Source of the DNA: Kribbella jiaozuonensis
GTDB lineage: Bacteria > Actinomycetota > Actinomycetes > Propionibacteriales > Kribbellaceae
NCBI RefSeq assembly: GCF_005233875.1
Contig: NZ_SZPZ01000001.1
Span: 1,488,001-1,552,000, forward strand
Reading direction: 5' to 3'
DNA: 64,000 nt
A program made the translations under genes and the position numbers. The notes beneath the pieces were generated by a model. It did no database searches. It was given only the letters and a program-made list of their open reading frames with translations, and was not told where the DNA came from. This document shows positions 28,096 to 36,279 of this stretch, one piece after another (positions within the stretch are counted from its first letter, which is position 1; each line of letters starts with the position of its first letter).

Positions 28096-29604
28096 ATGAC
28101 CGCGACGACCCTCGACCCGCGCCGGTGGTGGGCGCTGGGCGCGATGTCCATCAGCCTGATCGTGATCGGGCTGGACCTGACCGTGCTGAACGTCGCGCTG
28201 CCGACGCTCGCGACCGATCTGCAGGCGTCGACCAGTCAGCTCCAGTGGTTCGCGAACGCGTACACGCTGGTGCTCGCGTCGCTGCTGCTCCCGGCCGGCC
28301 TGCTCGGCGACCGCTTCGGGCCGAAGCGGCTGATGCTCGGCGCGCTCGTCGTGTTCGGGCTGGCGTCAGCGGCCTGTGCGTTCGCGAACTCGCCGGGGCA
28401 GTTGATCGCGGCCCGGGCGGCGCTCGGGGTCGGCTCGGCGTTCCTGATCCCGCTGTCGATGTCGCTGCTCAACCTGCTGTTCGCGCCGGAGGAGCGGCAG
28501 CGGGCGATGACGATCTGGCTGATGGCGAACTCGATCGGGATCCCGCTCGGCCCGCTGCTCGGCGGCTGGCTGCTGGACCACTACCGCTGGGGCTCGATCT
28601 TCCTGATCAACCTGCCACTAGTTGCGATCGGACTAGTTGCAGTTGCGCTGCTGATCCCGGCGATGGCCGGCCACCGATCGCGGCGGATCGACGTACCGGG
28701 GATTGTCCTCACTGCGACCGGGCTGGTCTCGCTCACGTACGGGTTCATCGCGGCGGGCGAGCACGGGTGGGGTTCGGCCTGGGCGCTCGGTGGGATCGCG
28801 GGTGGCGTGGTGTTGCTGACCGCGTTCTGGGCGTGGGCCCGGCGTACGGCGGATCCGTTGGTCGACCTGAAGCTGTTCCGGTCGGCGGGGTTCACCTGGG
28901 GGACCGCGCTGGCGACTCTGGCGTCGTTCGCCCTGGTGGGGTTGTTGTTCGTGCTGCCGCAGTTGTTCCAGGCTGTGCAGGGTGCGGATGCGTTCCAGGC
29001 CGGGCTGCGGTTGCTGCCGATCATTGGCGGGATGCTGGTCGGCGCGAAGGTGGCGGAGCGGCTGCTCGAGCGGGCCGGGGCTCGGGTGACGGTGGTGATC
29101 GGGTTCTCGTTGATGCTGGCCGGGTTGGTGATCGGGGCGTTCACGAAGGTCGGCGACGGCTACGGATTCACGGCGATCTGGGTGAGTCTGGTCGGGGTGA
29201 GCATCGGGTTCACGTTGCCGCCGATGAACGGGTTGGCGCTCGCGGCATTGCCGATCGAGCGGAGTGGATCCGGGTCCGCGCTGATCCAGGCGTCCCGTCA
29301 GGTCGGCGGCACGCTCGGAGTGGCGATCCTCGGGACGGTGCTCAATGCGGCGTACCGGAGTCATCTGGATGTCAGCGGTCTGCCGCCCGCAGCTGCGGAC
29401 GTGGCCCGCGACAGTGCGTCGGCCGCGATCGCGATCGGCTCGCCCGGGCTGACGCGCTCGGCGCAGGCGGCGTTCGTGAACGGCATGGACGTGACGCTGT
29501 GGGTGTGCGCTGGGCTCGCGGTGGTCTCGATCGGGCTCGCGCTCGGGTTCCTGCCACGTCGGACCCGCGTCGCGGACGAACAAGTTGTCACAATCAATGC
29601 ATGA
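28096..29604 (+). CDS. DHA2-family (EmrB/QacA) multidrug exporter
   Basis: A 502-residue MFS protein with 14 predicted helices. It shows LDLTVLNVALPTLATDL (helix-1 motif D1), LLPAGLLGDRFGPKR (motif A), and GPLLGGWLLDHYRWGSIFLINLP (motif C). ATG 28096 is preferred because AGAAAGG lies 8 nt upstream. Its stop overlaps the start of a TetR gene, making an exporter-repressor operon under the palindrome at 28047-28084. Confidence 0.92.
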   Translation: MTATTLDPRRWWALGAMSISLIVIGLDLTVLNVALPTLATDLQASTSQLQWFANAYTLVLASLLLPAGLLGDRFGPKRLMLGALVVFGLASAACAFANSPGQLIAARAALGVGSAFLIPLSMSLLNLLFAPEERQRAMTIWLMANSIGIPLGPLLGGWLLDHYRWGSIFLINLPLVAIGLVAVALLIPAMAGHRSRRIDVPGIVLTATGLVSLTYGFIAAGEHGWGSAWALGGIAGGVVLLTAFWAWARRTADPLVDLKLFRSAGFTWGTALATLASFALVGLLFVLPQLFQAVQGADAFQAGLRLLPIIGGMLVGAKVAERLLERAGARVTVVIGFSLMLAGLVIGAFTKVGDGYGFTAIWVSLVGVSIGFTLPPMNGLALAALPIERSGSGSALIQASRQVGGTLGVAILGTVLNAAYRSHLDVSGLPPAAADVARDSASAAIAIGSPGLTRSAQAAFVNGMDVTLWVCAGLAVVSIGLALGFLPRRTRVADEQVVTINA

Positions 29605-30185
29605 GCGGGTTGCGGGAACGGAAGAAGGCCAAGACGCGCGCGGCGATCCAGGAGCACGCGCTGCGGTTGTTCCGGGACCAGGGGTACGCCGAGACGACCG
29701 TCCAGGAGATCGCCGCCGCGGCCGAGGTGTCGCCCGCGACGTTCTTCCGGTACTTCCCGACCAAGGAGGACACGATCGTCCTCGACCGGCTCGACCCGGT
29801 GATGATCGAACTGTTCCGCAACCAGCCTGCTGAGATGTCTCCGACCGACGCCCTTCGCGCCTCGATCAAGCAGAGCCTCGACACCCTGAGCGAGGAGGAG
29901 TGGGCGCTGGAGTCCGAACGCCAGCACCTCGTCATGCATGCTCCCGAACTGCGCGTGCGGATGCTCGACCAGCTGTACGAGGGCATCGACCTGCTGGCCT
30001 CCCTCGCAGCAGAACGCACCGGCCGGGCCCCTGACGACATCGCCGTCCGCGCCTGGGCCGGTGCGGTCGTCGGCGTCGTGATGGCGACGTACCAGCAGCT
30101 GGAGGTCGACGGCCCGCTCCCGAAGTACCTCGAGACGATGGACCGCGCCTTCGACCAGCTCGGCGGGCTCCGGCTCGAACCGTAG
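29601..30185 (+). CDS. TetR-family repressor of the exporter operon
   Basis: A 194-residue regulator. The DNA-binding domain is RERKKAKTRAAIQEHALRLF, then YAETTVQEIAAAAEVSPATFFRYFPTKEDTI; the C-terminus is a helical ligand domain. The ATG overlaps the exporter stop (ATGA). It probably represses the operon at the 38-bp palindrome and is released by an exporter substrate. Confidence 0.9.
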   Translation: MSGLRERKKAKTRAAIQEHALRLFRDQGYAETTVQEIAAAAEVSPATFFRYFPTKEDTIVLDRLDPVMIELFRNQPAEMSPTDALRASIKQSLDTLSEEEWALESERQHLVMHAPELRVRMLDQLYEGIDLLASLAAERTGRAPDDIAVRAWAGAVVGVVMATYQQLEVDGPLPKYLETMDRAFDQLGGLRLEP

Positions 30186-30986
30186 TCAGGCCACCCTCTC
30201 AGCCACCTGCACGGACAACGGGTCACCTGGCCGCAGGCCGAAGGCAGCCGCGGCCGAACCGCCGCGGATCACCAGCTCGGTGAAGCCGGTGCCGGAGCTG
30301 CCCTGGATGATGCCCGGCGTGTTCCGCGGTACGGCGGTCAGGTGCGGGTAGCAGGTCACGTCCTTGCCCTGGGCAACAGTCACGATGTCGCCGGGGGTGA
30401 GGCCGAGGTCGCGGTCGAGTTTGCAGTTGCCGAAGTTATCGACGACGGCAACGAGCGGGTCGTCGTCGAGGGTCTCGGGGATGGCGGTCTCGACCGCGGG
30501 TACGGCGCGCTCGTCGGCGACCCATTTCGCCAGCAGCGGCAGGTACCAGAGGCTGCGGAACTGGGTGCCGGCGATCTTGTCGATCTCGTCCGGTGCGAAC
30601 CCGGCCGCGGTCACGGCCGCGCGGATATCCGTCACGTAGAGGTGGTCGATGCCGAGCTCCCGGCGTATCAAGGAGAGAGCGCGGGCGCTGAAGGTGCTGG
30701 CGACGAGGTGCTTGCCGTACCAGAAGAAGCAGAACGGTACGCCGTTCGGCCAGACGCCGTCGCGGGGTGCGATGTTGAGCAGGGTGATGGTCGGGTGGCC
30801 GTCCTCGCCCAGGGACTCGGTCGCGAGCAGGCAGTCAAGCAGGGTCAGTGCGGCGAACGACTCCGGATCGGGTCCGTCGGCGGCGACGATGATCGGCGAC
30901 TGGCCGAACAGGGCGCCGATCCGGGTGCTGAGTCTGGCCCGGGCGTTGCCGTCATGACAGTCGGTGATGTAGGTGATCGGGTACAT
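30186..30986 (-). CDS. SAM hydroxide adenosyltransferase / DUF62 family protein
   Basis: A 266-residue protein of the family that includes SAM hydrolases and the fluorinase. MYPITYITDCHDGNARARLSTRIGALFG corresponds to the N-terminal SAM-binding start, though the usual TDFGxxD is altered to TDCHDGN. The C-terminal domain has VVDNFGNCKLD and the end SSGTGFTELVIRGGSAAAAFGLRPGDPL. ATG 30986 follows GGAG by 6 nt. The stop abuts the TetR stop on the other strand. Because the first motif is altered, activity toward SAM is uncertain. Confidence 0.72.
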   Translation of the reverse strand: MYPITYITDCHDGNARARLSTRIGALFGQSPIIVAADGPDPESFAALTLLDCLLATESLGEDGHPTITLLNIAPRDGVWPNGVPFCFFWYGKHLVASTFSARALSLIRRELGIDHLYVTDIRAAVTAAGFAPDEIDKIAGTQFRSLWYLPLLAKWVADERAVPAVETAIPETLDDDPLVAVVDNFGNCKLDRDLGLTPGDIVTVAQGKDVTCYPHLTAVPRNTPGIIQGSSGTGFTELVIRGGSAAAAFGLRPGDPLSVQVAERVA

Positions 30987-31025
30987 AAGAGGCTCCATGA
31001 GGTGTGCAGCGGTCTGGGAAACGAA

Positions 31026-31051
31026 AGAGGCCCCCGACATCGGGGGCCTCT
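31026..31051 (-). terminator. strong hairpin in the SAM hydrolase-family leader
   Basis: On the minus strand a 12-bp perfect stem (AGAGGCCCCCGA with TCGGGGGCCTCT) has a 2-nt loop and is followed by TTCGTTTC. It ends 40 nt before the start codon of the SAM hydrolase-family gene, so it may work as an attenuator rather than a simple end of the Gfo/Idh gene. Confidence 0.7.
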
Positions 31052-31069
31052 CGCTGCAAGCACACGTGC

Positions 31070-31123
31070 CTACGCCGCTGAAGTCCTCCCGCATCGAGGG
31101 CTCAGCATTCGCATAGCGGCGTA
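31070..31123 (-). promoter_or_regulatory. candidate leader-peptide/attenuator element
   Basis: Minus-strand arms TACGCCGCT (31115-31123) and AGCGGCGTA (31071-31079) form a perfect 9-bp stem. The enclosed loop is an open frame of 14 codons (MRMLSPRCGRTSAA) that starts right after the 5' arm and stops inside the 3' arm. A terminator-like hairpin follows. The frame has no clear ribosome site. It resembles no riboswitch I can name. Confidence 0.4.
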
Positions 31124-31149
31124 CCAGGTCACGTCGTGGATGGTAGCAC

Positions 31150-32322
31150 TCAGCGAACCTGGCCATTGTCGAAATACGCGACCAGGGCCGGGTCCAGCGG
31201 TGGGATGTCCTGCGGTACGCCGTTCGCGCGGAGCGACTGGGTGGCGGCGTAGCCGGCGGCGACTGCGGCGCGGGCGGCGACCGGGGAAGTGAGCGTCGCG
31301 CCGCCGTCGCGGACGAAGTTCACGAACTCGGCCACCAGGTGCGGGTCGGCGCCGCCGTGGTGCTCGGTCTCGCCGGCGATCTCGACCACCTGGTCGGCGT
31401 CGTCGCGGTACCCGGAGCGACGGCTGTTCCACACCTTCACCACGCCGCCCGCGGTGTCGCCGAAGTTCTCCAGCCGGCCGTGGGTGCCGATGACGGTGTA
31501 GTTACGCCAGTAGTCCGGCGTGTAGTGGCACTGCTCGTAGTTCATCATCACGCCGTTGTCGAGCAGCAGGTTCACCTGCGAGATGTCCTCGACGTCCATC
31601 ACCGGCGCCAGGCCCTTCTGCTCCAGCGGCGGCCAGTTCTTCTCGCTGACGAACTCCTTGAACCGCTGGTCCGAGCGGTCCTGCCGGTCCGTGATCCCGC
31701 CGTACAGCGTGAGCGCGCCCATCGCGTTCACCCGGGTCGTGTAGCCGCCGGCCAGCCAGTGCATCACGTCGATGTCGTGGGCACCCTTCTGCAGCAGCAG
31801 TCCGGTGGTACGGCGACGGTCCGCGTGCCAGTCCTTGAAGTAGAAGTCGCCGCCGTGGCCGACGAAGTGCCGGCACCAGATCGCCTTCACGTCGCCGATC
31901 GCGCCGTCCTGGATCAGCTTGCGCATCGTCAGTACGACGGACATGTGGCGCATGTTGTGGCCGACGTACAGCCGCGCGCCCGTGTCGTACGCCGCCTGCA
32001 GCACGCGATCGCACCCCTCGGTGGTGATCGCCAGCGGCTTCTCCACGAACACGTTGACCCCGGCCCGGAGGAAGTCGATCGCCGGCCCCTCGTGCAGGTC
32101 GTCCGGCGTCGTCAGGAAGACGCCGTCGAGCTTCTGCTCCACCAGCTCGTTGTGGTCGCCGTACGCCGATGCCTGCGGGTACGACTCGAGCGCCGCGTCC
32201 CGCTGGGGTGCGGACGGGTCGGCGACGGCCACGACCTCCGACCCCTCACCGGGCCGGTGCGCGTACTGCGCGATCCGACTCCGGGCCCCGAGTCCCACCA
32301 CGCCAAACCGAAGATCACTCAT
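31150..32322 (-). CDS. Gfo/Idh/MocA family oxidoreductase
   Basis: A 390-residue NAD(P)-dependent sugar oxidoreductase. GVVGLGARSRIAQYA is the Rossmann motif, NVFVEKPLAI contains the catalytic EKP lysine, and the C-terminal sheet domain has GAHDIDVMHWLAGG with the conserved D-x3-H. ATG 32322 follows AGGAG. The reaction is likely oxidation or reduction of a sugar or cyclitol; the substrate is unknown. Only 163 nt separate it from the next minus-strand gene, and the structured leader lies in that gap. Confidence 0.9.
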   Translation of the reverse strand: MSDLRFGVVGLGARSRIAQYAHRPGEGSEVVAVADPSAPQRDAALESYPQASAYGDHNELVEQKLDGVFLTTPDDLHEGPAIDFLRAGVNVFVEKPLAITTEGCDRVLQAAYDTGARLYVGHNMRHMSVVLTMRKLIQDGAIGDVKAIWCRHFVGHGGDFYFKDWHADRRRTTGLLLQKGAHDIDVMHWLAGGYTTRVNAMGALTLYGGITDRQDRSDQRFKEFVSEKNWPPLEQKGLAPVMDVEDISQVNLLLDNGVMMNYEQCHYTPDYWRNYTVIGTHGRLENFGDTAGGVVKVWNSRRSGYRDDADQVVEIAGETEHHGGADPHLVAEFVNFVRDGGATLTSPVAARAAVAAGYAATQSLRANGVPQDIPPLDPALVAYFDNGQVR

Positions 32323-32468
32323 ACCAGCCAACTCCTGCACATAGTTGTTTCCAGAAGCCTAACTCCGAGCAGTTCTGCTCCTCAATCACCTGCCTTTGAC
32401 ATGACGTTGCCCCACTCGTCATCCGCCGAACATCACAGTCTCGCTCCGTGCGCCCACCATGGCGGAAT

Positions 32469-33323
32469 GTGAGCCTCCACTACGTGGCACTGGGGGACTC
32501 GACCACCGTAGGTGTCGGGGACCCGATGAACGGCAGCAGTACGACCGACCTGTCCGGTGCCGGTGCGCGCCCGGGCGAGGGGTGGCGGGGCTGGGCCTCG
32601 CTGCTCGCCGACTCCCTGGCCAGCTCCCACCGTGTGACGTTCTCCAACTTCGCGACCAGCGGCGCCACCGTGCCGATCGTCGCGACCGAGCAACTGCCCG
32701 AGGCGGTCGCCAAGGCCGATGGCCAGATCGACATCGCCTCGCTGATCGTCGGGGTGAACGACACCCTGCGATCCACGTTCGACGCCGGCCGGATCCGGGA
32801 TCACCTGCACCAGATCGCGGACGAGCTGACCGCCCGCGGCGCGCTGCTGCTGACGGTCCGGTTCCACGACCACGGCAAGGTGTTCGGCCTGCCGAAATGG
32901 CTGCGGCGACCGCTGTGGCACCGGATCGAGCAGGTCAACCTCGTCTTCGACGACCTGCACACCCGGTACGGCGGGATCCGGCTGGACATGGCCGACTACC
33001 CCGAGGTGTACCGGCGGGACTTCTGGAGCATCGACCGGCTGCATCCGGGGGAGCGCGGGCACCGCAAGCTGGCCCGGGCGTTCGCGGACGAGCTGGCGGT
33101 CCGCGGGCTGCCGATCGACGTACGGCCGGATCTCGACTGCGCGTACCGGCCGCCGAGCCGGTGGGCGGACACGGTCTGGCTGGTGAAAGAAGGCGTTCCG
33201 TGGGTCGGGCGGCGGGCCAACGACCTGCTGCCGTGGGCGGCGCGGATGGCAGTCACTCCGAGAACGAGCCCACTCGCTCTTCCGCCCTCGTCCAATGCGG
33301 AGGTCCAGCGTCTGGAGGCATAG
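32469..33323 (+). CDS. SGNH/GDSL-type hydrolase
   Basis: A 284-residue esterase-type hydrolase. The nucleophile serine lies in YVALGDSTTVG (block I), the oxyanion residues in FATSGA (block II) and LIVGVNDT (block III), and the acid/base pair in SIDRLHPGERGHRKL (block V). The start is uncertain; GTG 32469 gives the usual short lead to GDS. It may deacylate a lipid or glycan. The TAG stop of this gene is the first part of the TAGGGT box in front of rph. Confidence 0.85.
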   Translation: MSLHYVALGDSTTVGVGDPMNGSSTTDLSGAGARPGEGWRGWASLLADSLASSHRVTFSNFATSGATVPIVATEQLPEAVAKADGQIDIASLIVGVNDTLRSTFDAGRIRDHLHQIADELTARGALLLTVRFHDHGKVFGLPKWLRRPLWHRIEQVNLVFDDLHTRYGGIRLDMADYPEVYRRDFWSIDRLHPGERGHRKLARAFADELAVRGLPIDVRPDLDCAYRPPSRWADTVWLVKEGVPWVGRRANDLLPWAARMAVTPRTSPLALPPSSNAEVQRLEA

Positions 33324-33333
33324 GGTCTGATTC

Positions 33334-34050
33334 ATGGCCCGAATTGATGGACGTAACGCTGACCAGCTCCGCCCGGTGACGATCACCAGGAACTGGCTCG
33401 ACCATGCCGAGGGCTCGGTGCTGGTCGAGTTCGGGCGGACCCGGGTGCTGTGCGCGGCGAGTGTGACCGAGGGCGTGCCGCGCTGGCGGAAGGGCTCCGG
33501 GCTCGGCTGGGTCAGCGCGGAGTACGCGATGCTGCCGCGGGCGACCAACACCCGCTCGGACCGCGAGTCGGTGAAGGGCAAGATCGGCGGCCGTACGCAC
33601 GAGATCTCCCGGCTGATCGGGCGCTCGCTGCGGGCCGTGATCGACTACAAGGCGCTCGGCGAGAACACGATCCTGCTGGACTGCGACGTACTGCAGGCCG
33701 ACGGCGGGACGCGGACCGCGGCGATCACCGGCGCGTACGTCGCGCTCGCGGACGCGGTGTCGTTCCTGCGCGAGAAGAAGCTGCTGAAGAGCGAGCCGCT
33801 GACCGGGACGGTGTCCGCGGTGTCGGTCGGGATCATCGACGGGGCGCCGATGCTGGACCTCTGCTACGAGGAGGACGTCCGGGCCGAGACCGACATGAAC
33901 CTGGTGATCACCGGCGAGGGCAAGTTCATCGAGGTGCAGGGCACGGCCGAGGGCGCGCCGTTCGACCGCGCCGAGCTGGACAGCCTGCTCTCACTGGGGC
34001 TTTCGGGGTGCGCGGAGCTCGCCAAGATCCAGCAGGAGGCACTGGCGTGA
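33334..34050 (+). CDS. rph: ribonuclease PH
   Basis: A 238-residue phosphorolytic exonuclease that trims tRNA 3' ends. [46 protein letters not shown] ([16 protein letters not shown]), [16 protein letters not shown] and [18 protein letters not shown] are diagnostic. A TAGGGT box (33321-33326) lies 7 nt before ATG 33334, suggesting a leaderless promoter inside the end of the SGNH gene. Coupled to rdgB. Confidence 0.96.
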   Translation: MARIDGRNADQLRPVTITRNWLDHAEGSVLVEFGRTRVLCAASVTEGVPRWRKGSGLGWVSAEYAMLPRATNTRSDRESVKGKIGGRTHEISRLIGRSLRAVIDYKALGENTILLDCDVLQADGGTRTAAITGAYVALADAVSFLREKKLLKSEPLTGTVSAVSVGIIDGAPMLDLCYEEDVRAETDMNLVITGEGKFIEVQGTAEGAPFDRAELDSLLSLGLSGCAELAKIQQEALA

Positions 34051-34652
34051 GTCGGGTACTGCTGGCGTCGAACAACAAGAAGAAGCTCGAGGAGCTGCGC
34101 CGGATCCTGACGCCGATCGTGCCCGGGATCGAGGTGCTCGGGCTCGGCGACGTACCGGCGTACGACGAACCGGCCGAGACCGAGCCGACGTTCGAAGGGA
34201 ATGCGCTGCTCAAGGCGCATGCCGCACTGGCCGCGACCGGGCTGCCGTCGATCGCGGACGACAGCGGTATCTGCGTCGACGCGCTGAACGGGATGCCCGG
34301 CGTACTGTCGGCGCGCTGGTCCGGGCCTTTGAAGGACAACCAGGCCAACAACCTGCTGCTGCTCGGTCAGTTGGAGGACGTGCCGGACGAGCGGCGCGGG
34401 GCGTCATTCGTGGCGGCGGTGGCTTTTGTGCGGCCGGACGCCGATGACGAGGTCGTGATCGGGGAGATGCGCGGGTCGGTCATCCGGGAGCTGCGTGGCA
34501 CCGGCGGGTTCGGGTACGACGTGCTGTTCCAGGCCGAGGGGTACGACCGGACCACGGCGGAACTGTCCATCGAGGAGAAGGACGCGATCAGCCACCGCGG
34601 CAAGGCGCTCCGCGCACTGGCGCCACTGGTCGCGAAGGCGTTGGGGAGTTAG
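34047..34652 (+). CDS. rdgB: non-canonical purine NTP pyrophosphatase (RdgB/HAM1)
   Basis: A 201-residue enzyme that hydrolyses dITP, XTP and similar nucleotides to monophosphates. [66 protein letters not shown] and [11 protein letters not shown] are family hallmarks. The GTG overlaps the rph stop (GTGA). The rph-rdgB order is widely conserved in actinobacteria. Confidence 0.95.
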   Translation: MSRVLLASNNKKKLEELRRILTPIVPGIEVLGLGDVPAYDEPAETEPTFEGNALLKAHAALAATGLPSIADDSGICVDALNGMPGVLSARWSGPLKDNQANNLLLLGQLEDVPDERRGASFVAAVAFVRPDADDEVVIGEMRGSVIRELRGTGGFGYDVLFQAEGYDRTTAELSIEEKDAISHRGKALRALAPLVAKALGS

Positions 34653-34654
34653 CG

Positions 34655-35245
34655 ATGTTGTTCGCAGGATCGGATCGCGACGGTGTCGCGGACGGGAAGA
34701 TCACCGTCGCCTATCGGCGCTGGGCCGAGCCGCGGGTGGTCGAGGGCCGGATCTACCGCACGAACGCGGGCCGGATCGAGATCGACAGCATCCGTACGGT
34801 CAACCCGGAGCTGATCGCGGACACCGATGCCGAGGTCGCTCTCGCCGACCGCCGCAACGCGAAGGACGTGCGTCGACGGCTGCGCGGGGACGAGTCGATG
34901 CCGACGTTCCTGATCCGCTTCCACCTGGTCGAAGGGCCGGATCCGCGGGAGGAGCTGGCCGCGCAGACGTCGCTGTCGGCTGATGACCTTGCCGACCTGC
35001 GTGCCCGGCTCGCGCAGTTCGACCAGCTGAGCCACCATGGCGCCTGGACTGTTGACACCCTCCGGTTGATCCAGTCGCGGCCTGCGACTCGGGCTGCTGA
35101 CCTCGCCGCGTCGGTCGGGCGCGAGACGGCGCCGTTCAAGCTCGACGTCCGCAAGCTGAAGAACCTCGGCCTGACCCACAGCCTCGAGGTCGGCTACGAG
35201 CTCAGCCCGCGTGGGGCGGCGTACTTGGATGCTCTGGGCAACTAG
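34655..35245 (+). CDS. ASCH-like domain protein with C-terminal winged helix
   Basis: A 196-residue protein. The first ~90 residues resemble an ASCH domain (KITVAYRRWAEPRVVEGRIYRTNAGRIEIDSIRTV), a fold linked to RNA binding. Residues ~125-196 look like a winged helix (TLRLIQSRPATRAADLAASVGRE, KNLGLTHSLEVGYELSPRG). ATG 34655 follows GGGGAG and lies 2 nt after rdgB. The two domains suggest a nucleic-acid-binding regulator. The TAG stop is shared with the convergent gene inside CTAG. Confidence 0.68.
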   Translation: MLFAGSDRDGVADGKITVAYRRWAEPRVVEGRIYRTNAGRIEIDSIRTVNPELIADTDAEVALADRRNAKDVRRRLRGDESMPTFLIRFHLVEGPDPREELAAQTSLSADDLADLRARLAQFDQLSHHGAWTVDTLRLIQSRPATRAADLAASVGRETAPFKLDVRKLKNLGLTHSLEVGYELSPRGAAYLDALGN

Positions 35246-35838
35246 CGCTTGAGGCCGAGGGTCGCAATCAGGTCCTCGTGGAGCTCGAACCAGACGCGGT
35301 GGCAGGAGTCGAGGTCGGAGCGGTCGACCCAGGCCGTCTCGCCTGCTGTGGCACGTTCTAGCGCGGTGGAGAATCTGGTGTCGTAGCCGTGGAAGCGGTT
35401 GAGGATGCTGGTGAGGCGGGCGACGATCGGGGCGAGGGCTTGGTCGATCGCCTTGAGCTCGTGGAGAACGCCGGCGTCCCAGGCGGGGTCGGTGTGGTCG
35501 TTCGCGGCGAGCGGGTCGGTGGCCGTTGGGCGCAGTTGCCAGTCGGTGCAGGCTTGTTGGAGCAAGGCGTTGAGCGGCAGGAAGTCGTCGTACACCTTGT
35601 GGACTGCTTCGGTGTCGTCCAGTTCTTGTGCGAGTAGGCGCTCATTCTCCGCGCGGCCGCTCTCGGTCAGCGACCAGCCGGACGTGTCGGCGAACGTACT
35701 GCGTGTTGTCCAGCCCTGCGCCTCGGCGTCGTTGAGCGCTTCCTCGACGGCTTGCTTCGGGAGGTCGAACCGGCGTGCGATCGCGGGGGTGTCCGCGAAG
35801 CCCAGCAGTCGTACGGCGTGCAGCACCAGACGCATCAT
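35242..35838 (-). CDS. winged-helix transcriptional regulator-like protein
   Basis: A 198-residue protein. Residues 1-65 look like a winged helix (HAVRLLGFADTPAIARRFDLPKQAVEEALNDAEAQGWTTRSTFADTSGWSLTESGRAEN). The rest is helical with no known motif. Its ATG overlaps the stop of the next upstream gene (ATGA), so both come from one transcript, opposite to a PEP-utilising enzyme gene. A role in controlling that enzyme is inferred from position. Confidence 0.65.
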   Translation of the reverse strand: MMRLVLHAVRLLGFADTPAIARRFDLPKQAVEEALNDAEAQGWTTRSTFADTSGWSLTESGRAENERLLAQELDDTEAVHKVYDDFLPLNALLQQACTDWQLRPTATDPLAANDHTDPAWDAGVLHELKAIDQALAPIVARLTSILNRFHGYDTRFSTALERATAGETAWVDRSDLDSCHRVWFELHEDLIATLGLKR

Positions 35839-36206
35839 GAGTCCATCCGCGCGGCGAGCCGGTTGAACCGCTGCTGACAGGCCTGCGGGGAACTGAATCC
35901 CATCGCGTCGGCCATCTCCGCCCAGGTCAGCCCGGAGCTCCTCGCCAGGAACAGCAGGCCGGACTCGACCTCCTCGACCTCGGCGTGCGCCGCTGGCAAC
36001 AGGGCCAGCGCGGCCAGCAGGTCGTCGTCGGTCAGGTCGGCCGACCGCCAGGCCGCGAACTGGGTGAGATCCACCGCGGACAAGGGGATCGGAGCCGGCC
36101 GCCAGGGTCGCGCAGGCACGTCCTTTGCACCTGCCGCGAGGAGTTGCTCACGGGCCTCGCGCTGACGCTCGGCCTGCACCTGATCGGCGTCCTGCTTGCT
36201 TCGCAT
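35835..36206 (-). CDS. small helix-turn-helix protein paired with the PEP-utilising enzyme
   Basis: A 123-residue protein from ATG 36206. The C-terminus (LLFLARSSGLTWAEMADAMGFSSPQACQQRFNRLAARM) is a helix-turn-helix like sigma region 4; the N-terminus is charged and helical. Longer starts at 36224 (ATG) or 36227 (TTG) would run into the palindrome at 36225-36251. It is divergent from the PEP-utilising enzyme and coupled to the winged-helix gene downstream. Confidence 0.65.
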   Translation of the reverse strand: MRSKQDADQVQAERQREAREQLLAAGAKDVPARPWRPAPIPLSAVDLTQFAAWRSADLTDDDLLAALALLPAAHAEVEEVESGLLFLARSSGLTWAEMADAMGFSSPQACQQRFNRLAARMDS

Positions 36207-36224
36207 CCCGCAACAGTGGATCAT

Positions 36225-36251
36225 CAACAGAATGTTGTCAATATTCTGTTG
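36225..36251. promoter_or_regulatory. palindromic operator in an AT-rich divergent promoter
   Basis: CAACAGAAT-N9-ATTCTGTTG is a perfect inverted repeat. Two minus-strand TTGACA boxes (36236-36241 and 36250-36255) lie in and beside it. The region separates the small HTH gene from the PEP-utilising enzyme and stands out from the GC-rich surroundings. Confidence 0.7.
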
Positions 36252-36279
36252 TCAACGTTTCGTTGATCGGGAGGCTGTC

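Noticed and set aside
28125..29600. Extended frame inside the exporter gene leading into the second TetR
   Set aside because: It is the +1 shadow of the exporter; homology starts only at ATG 29601.
31070..31123. TPP riboswitch in the SAM hydrolase-family leader
   Set aside because: CTGAG and GCGTAGG occur, but the GGGTGC start, the ACC-CTT core and the spacing of the thiamine element are missing.
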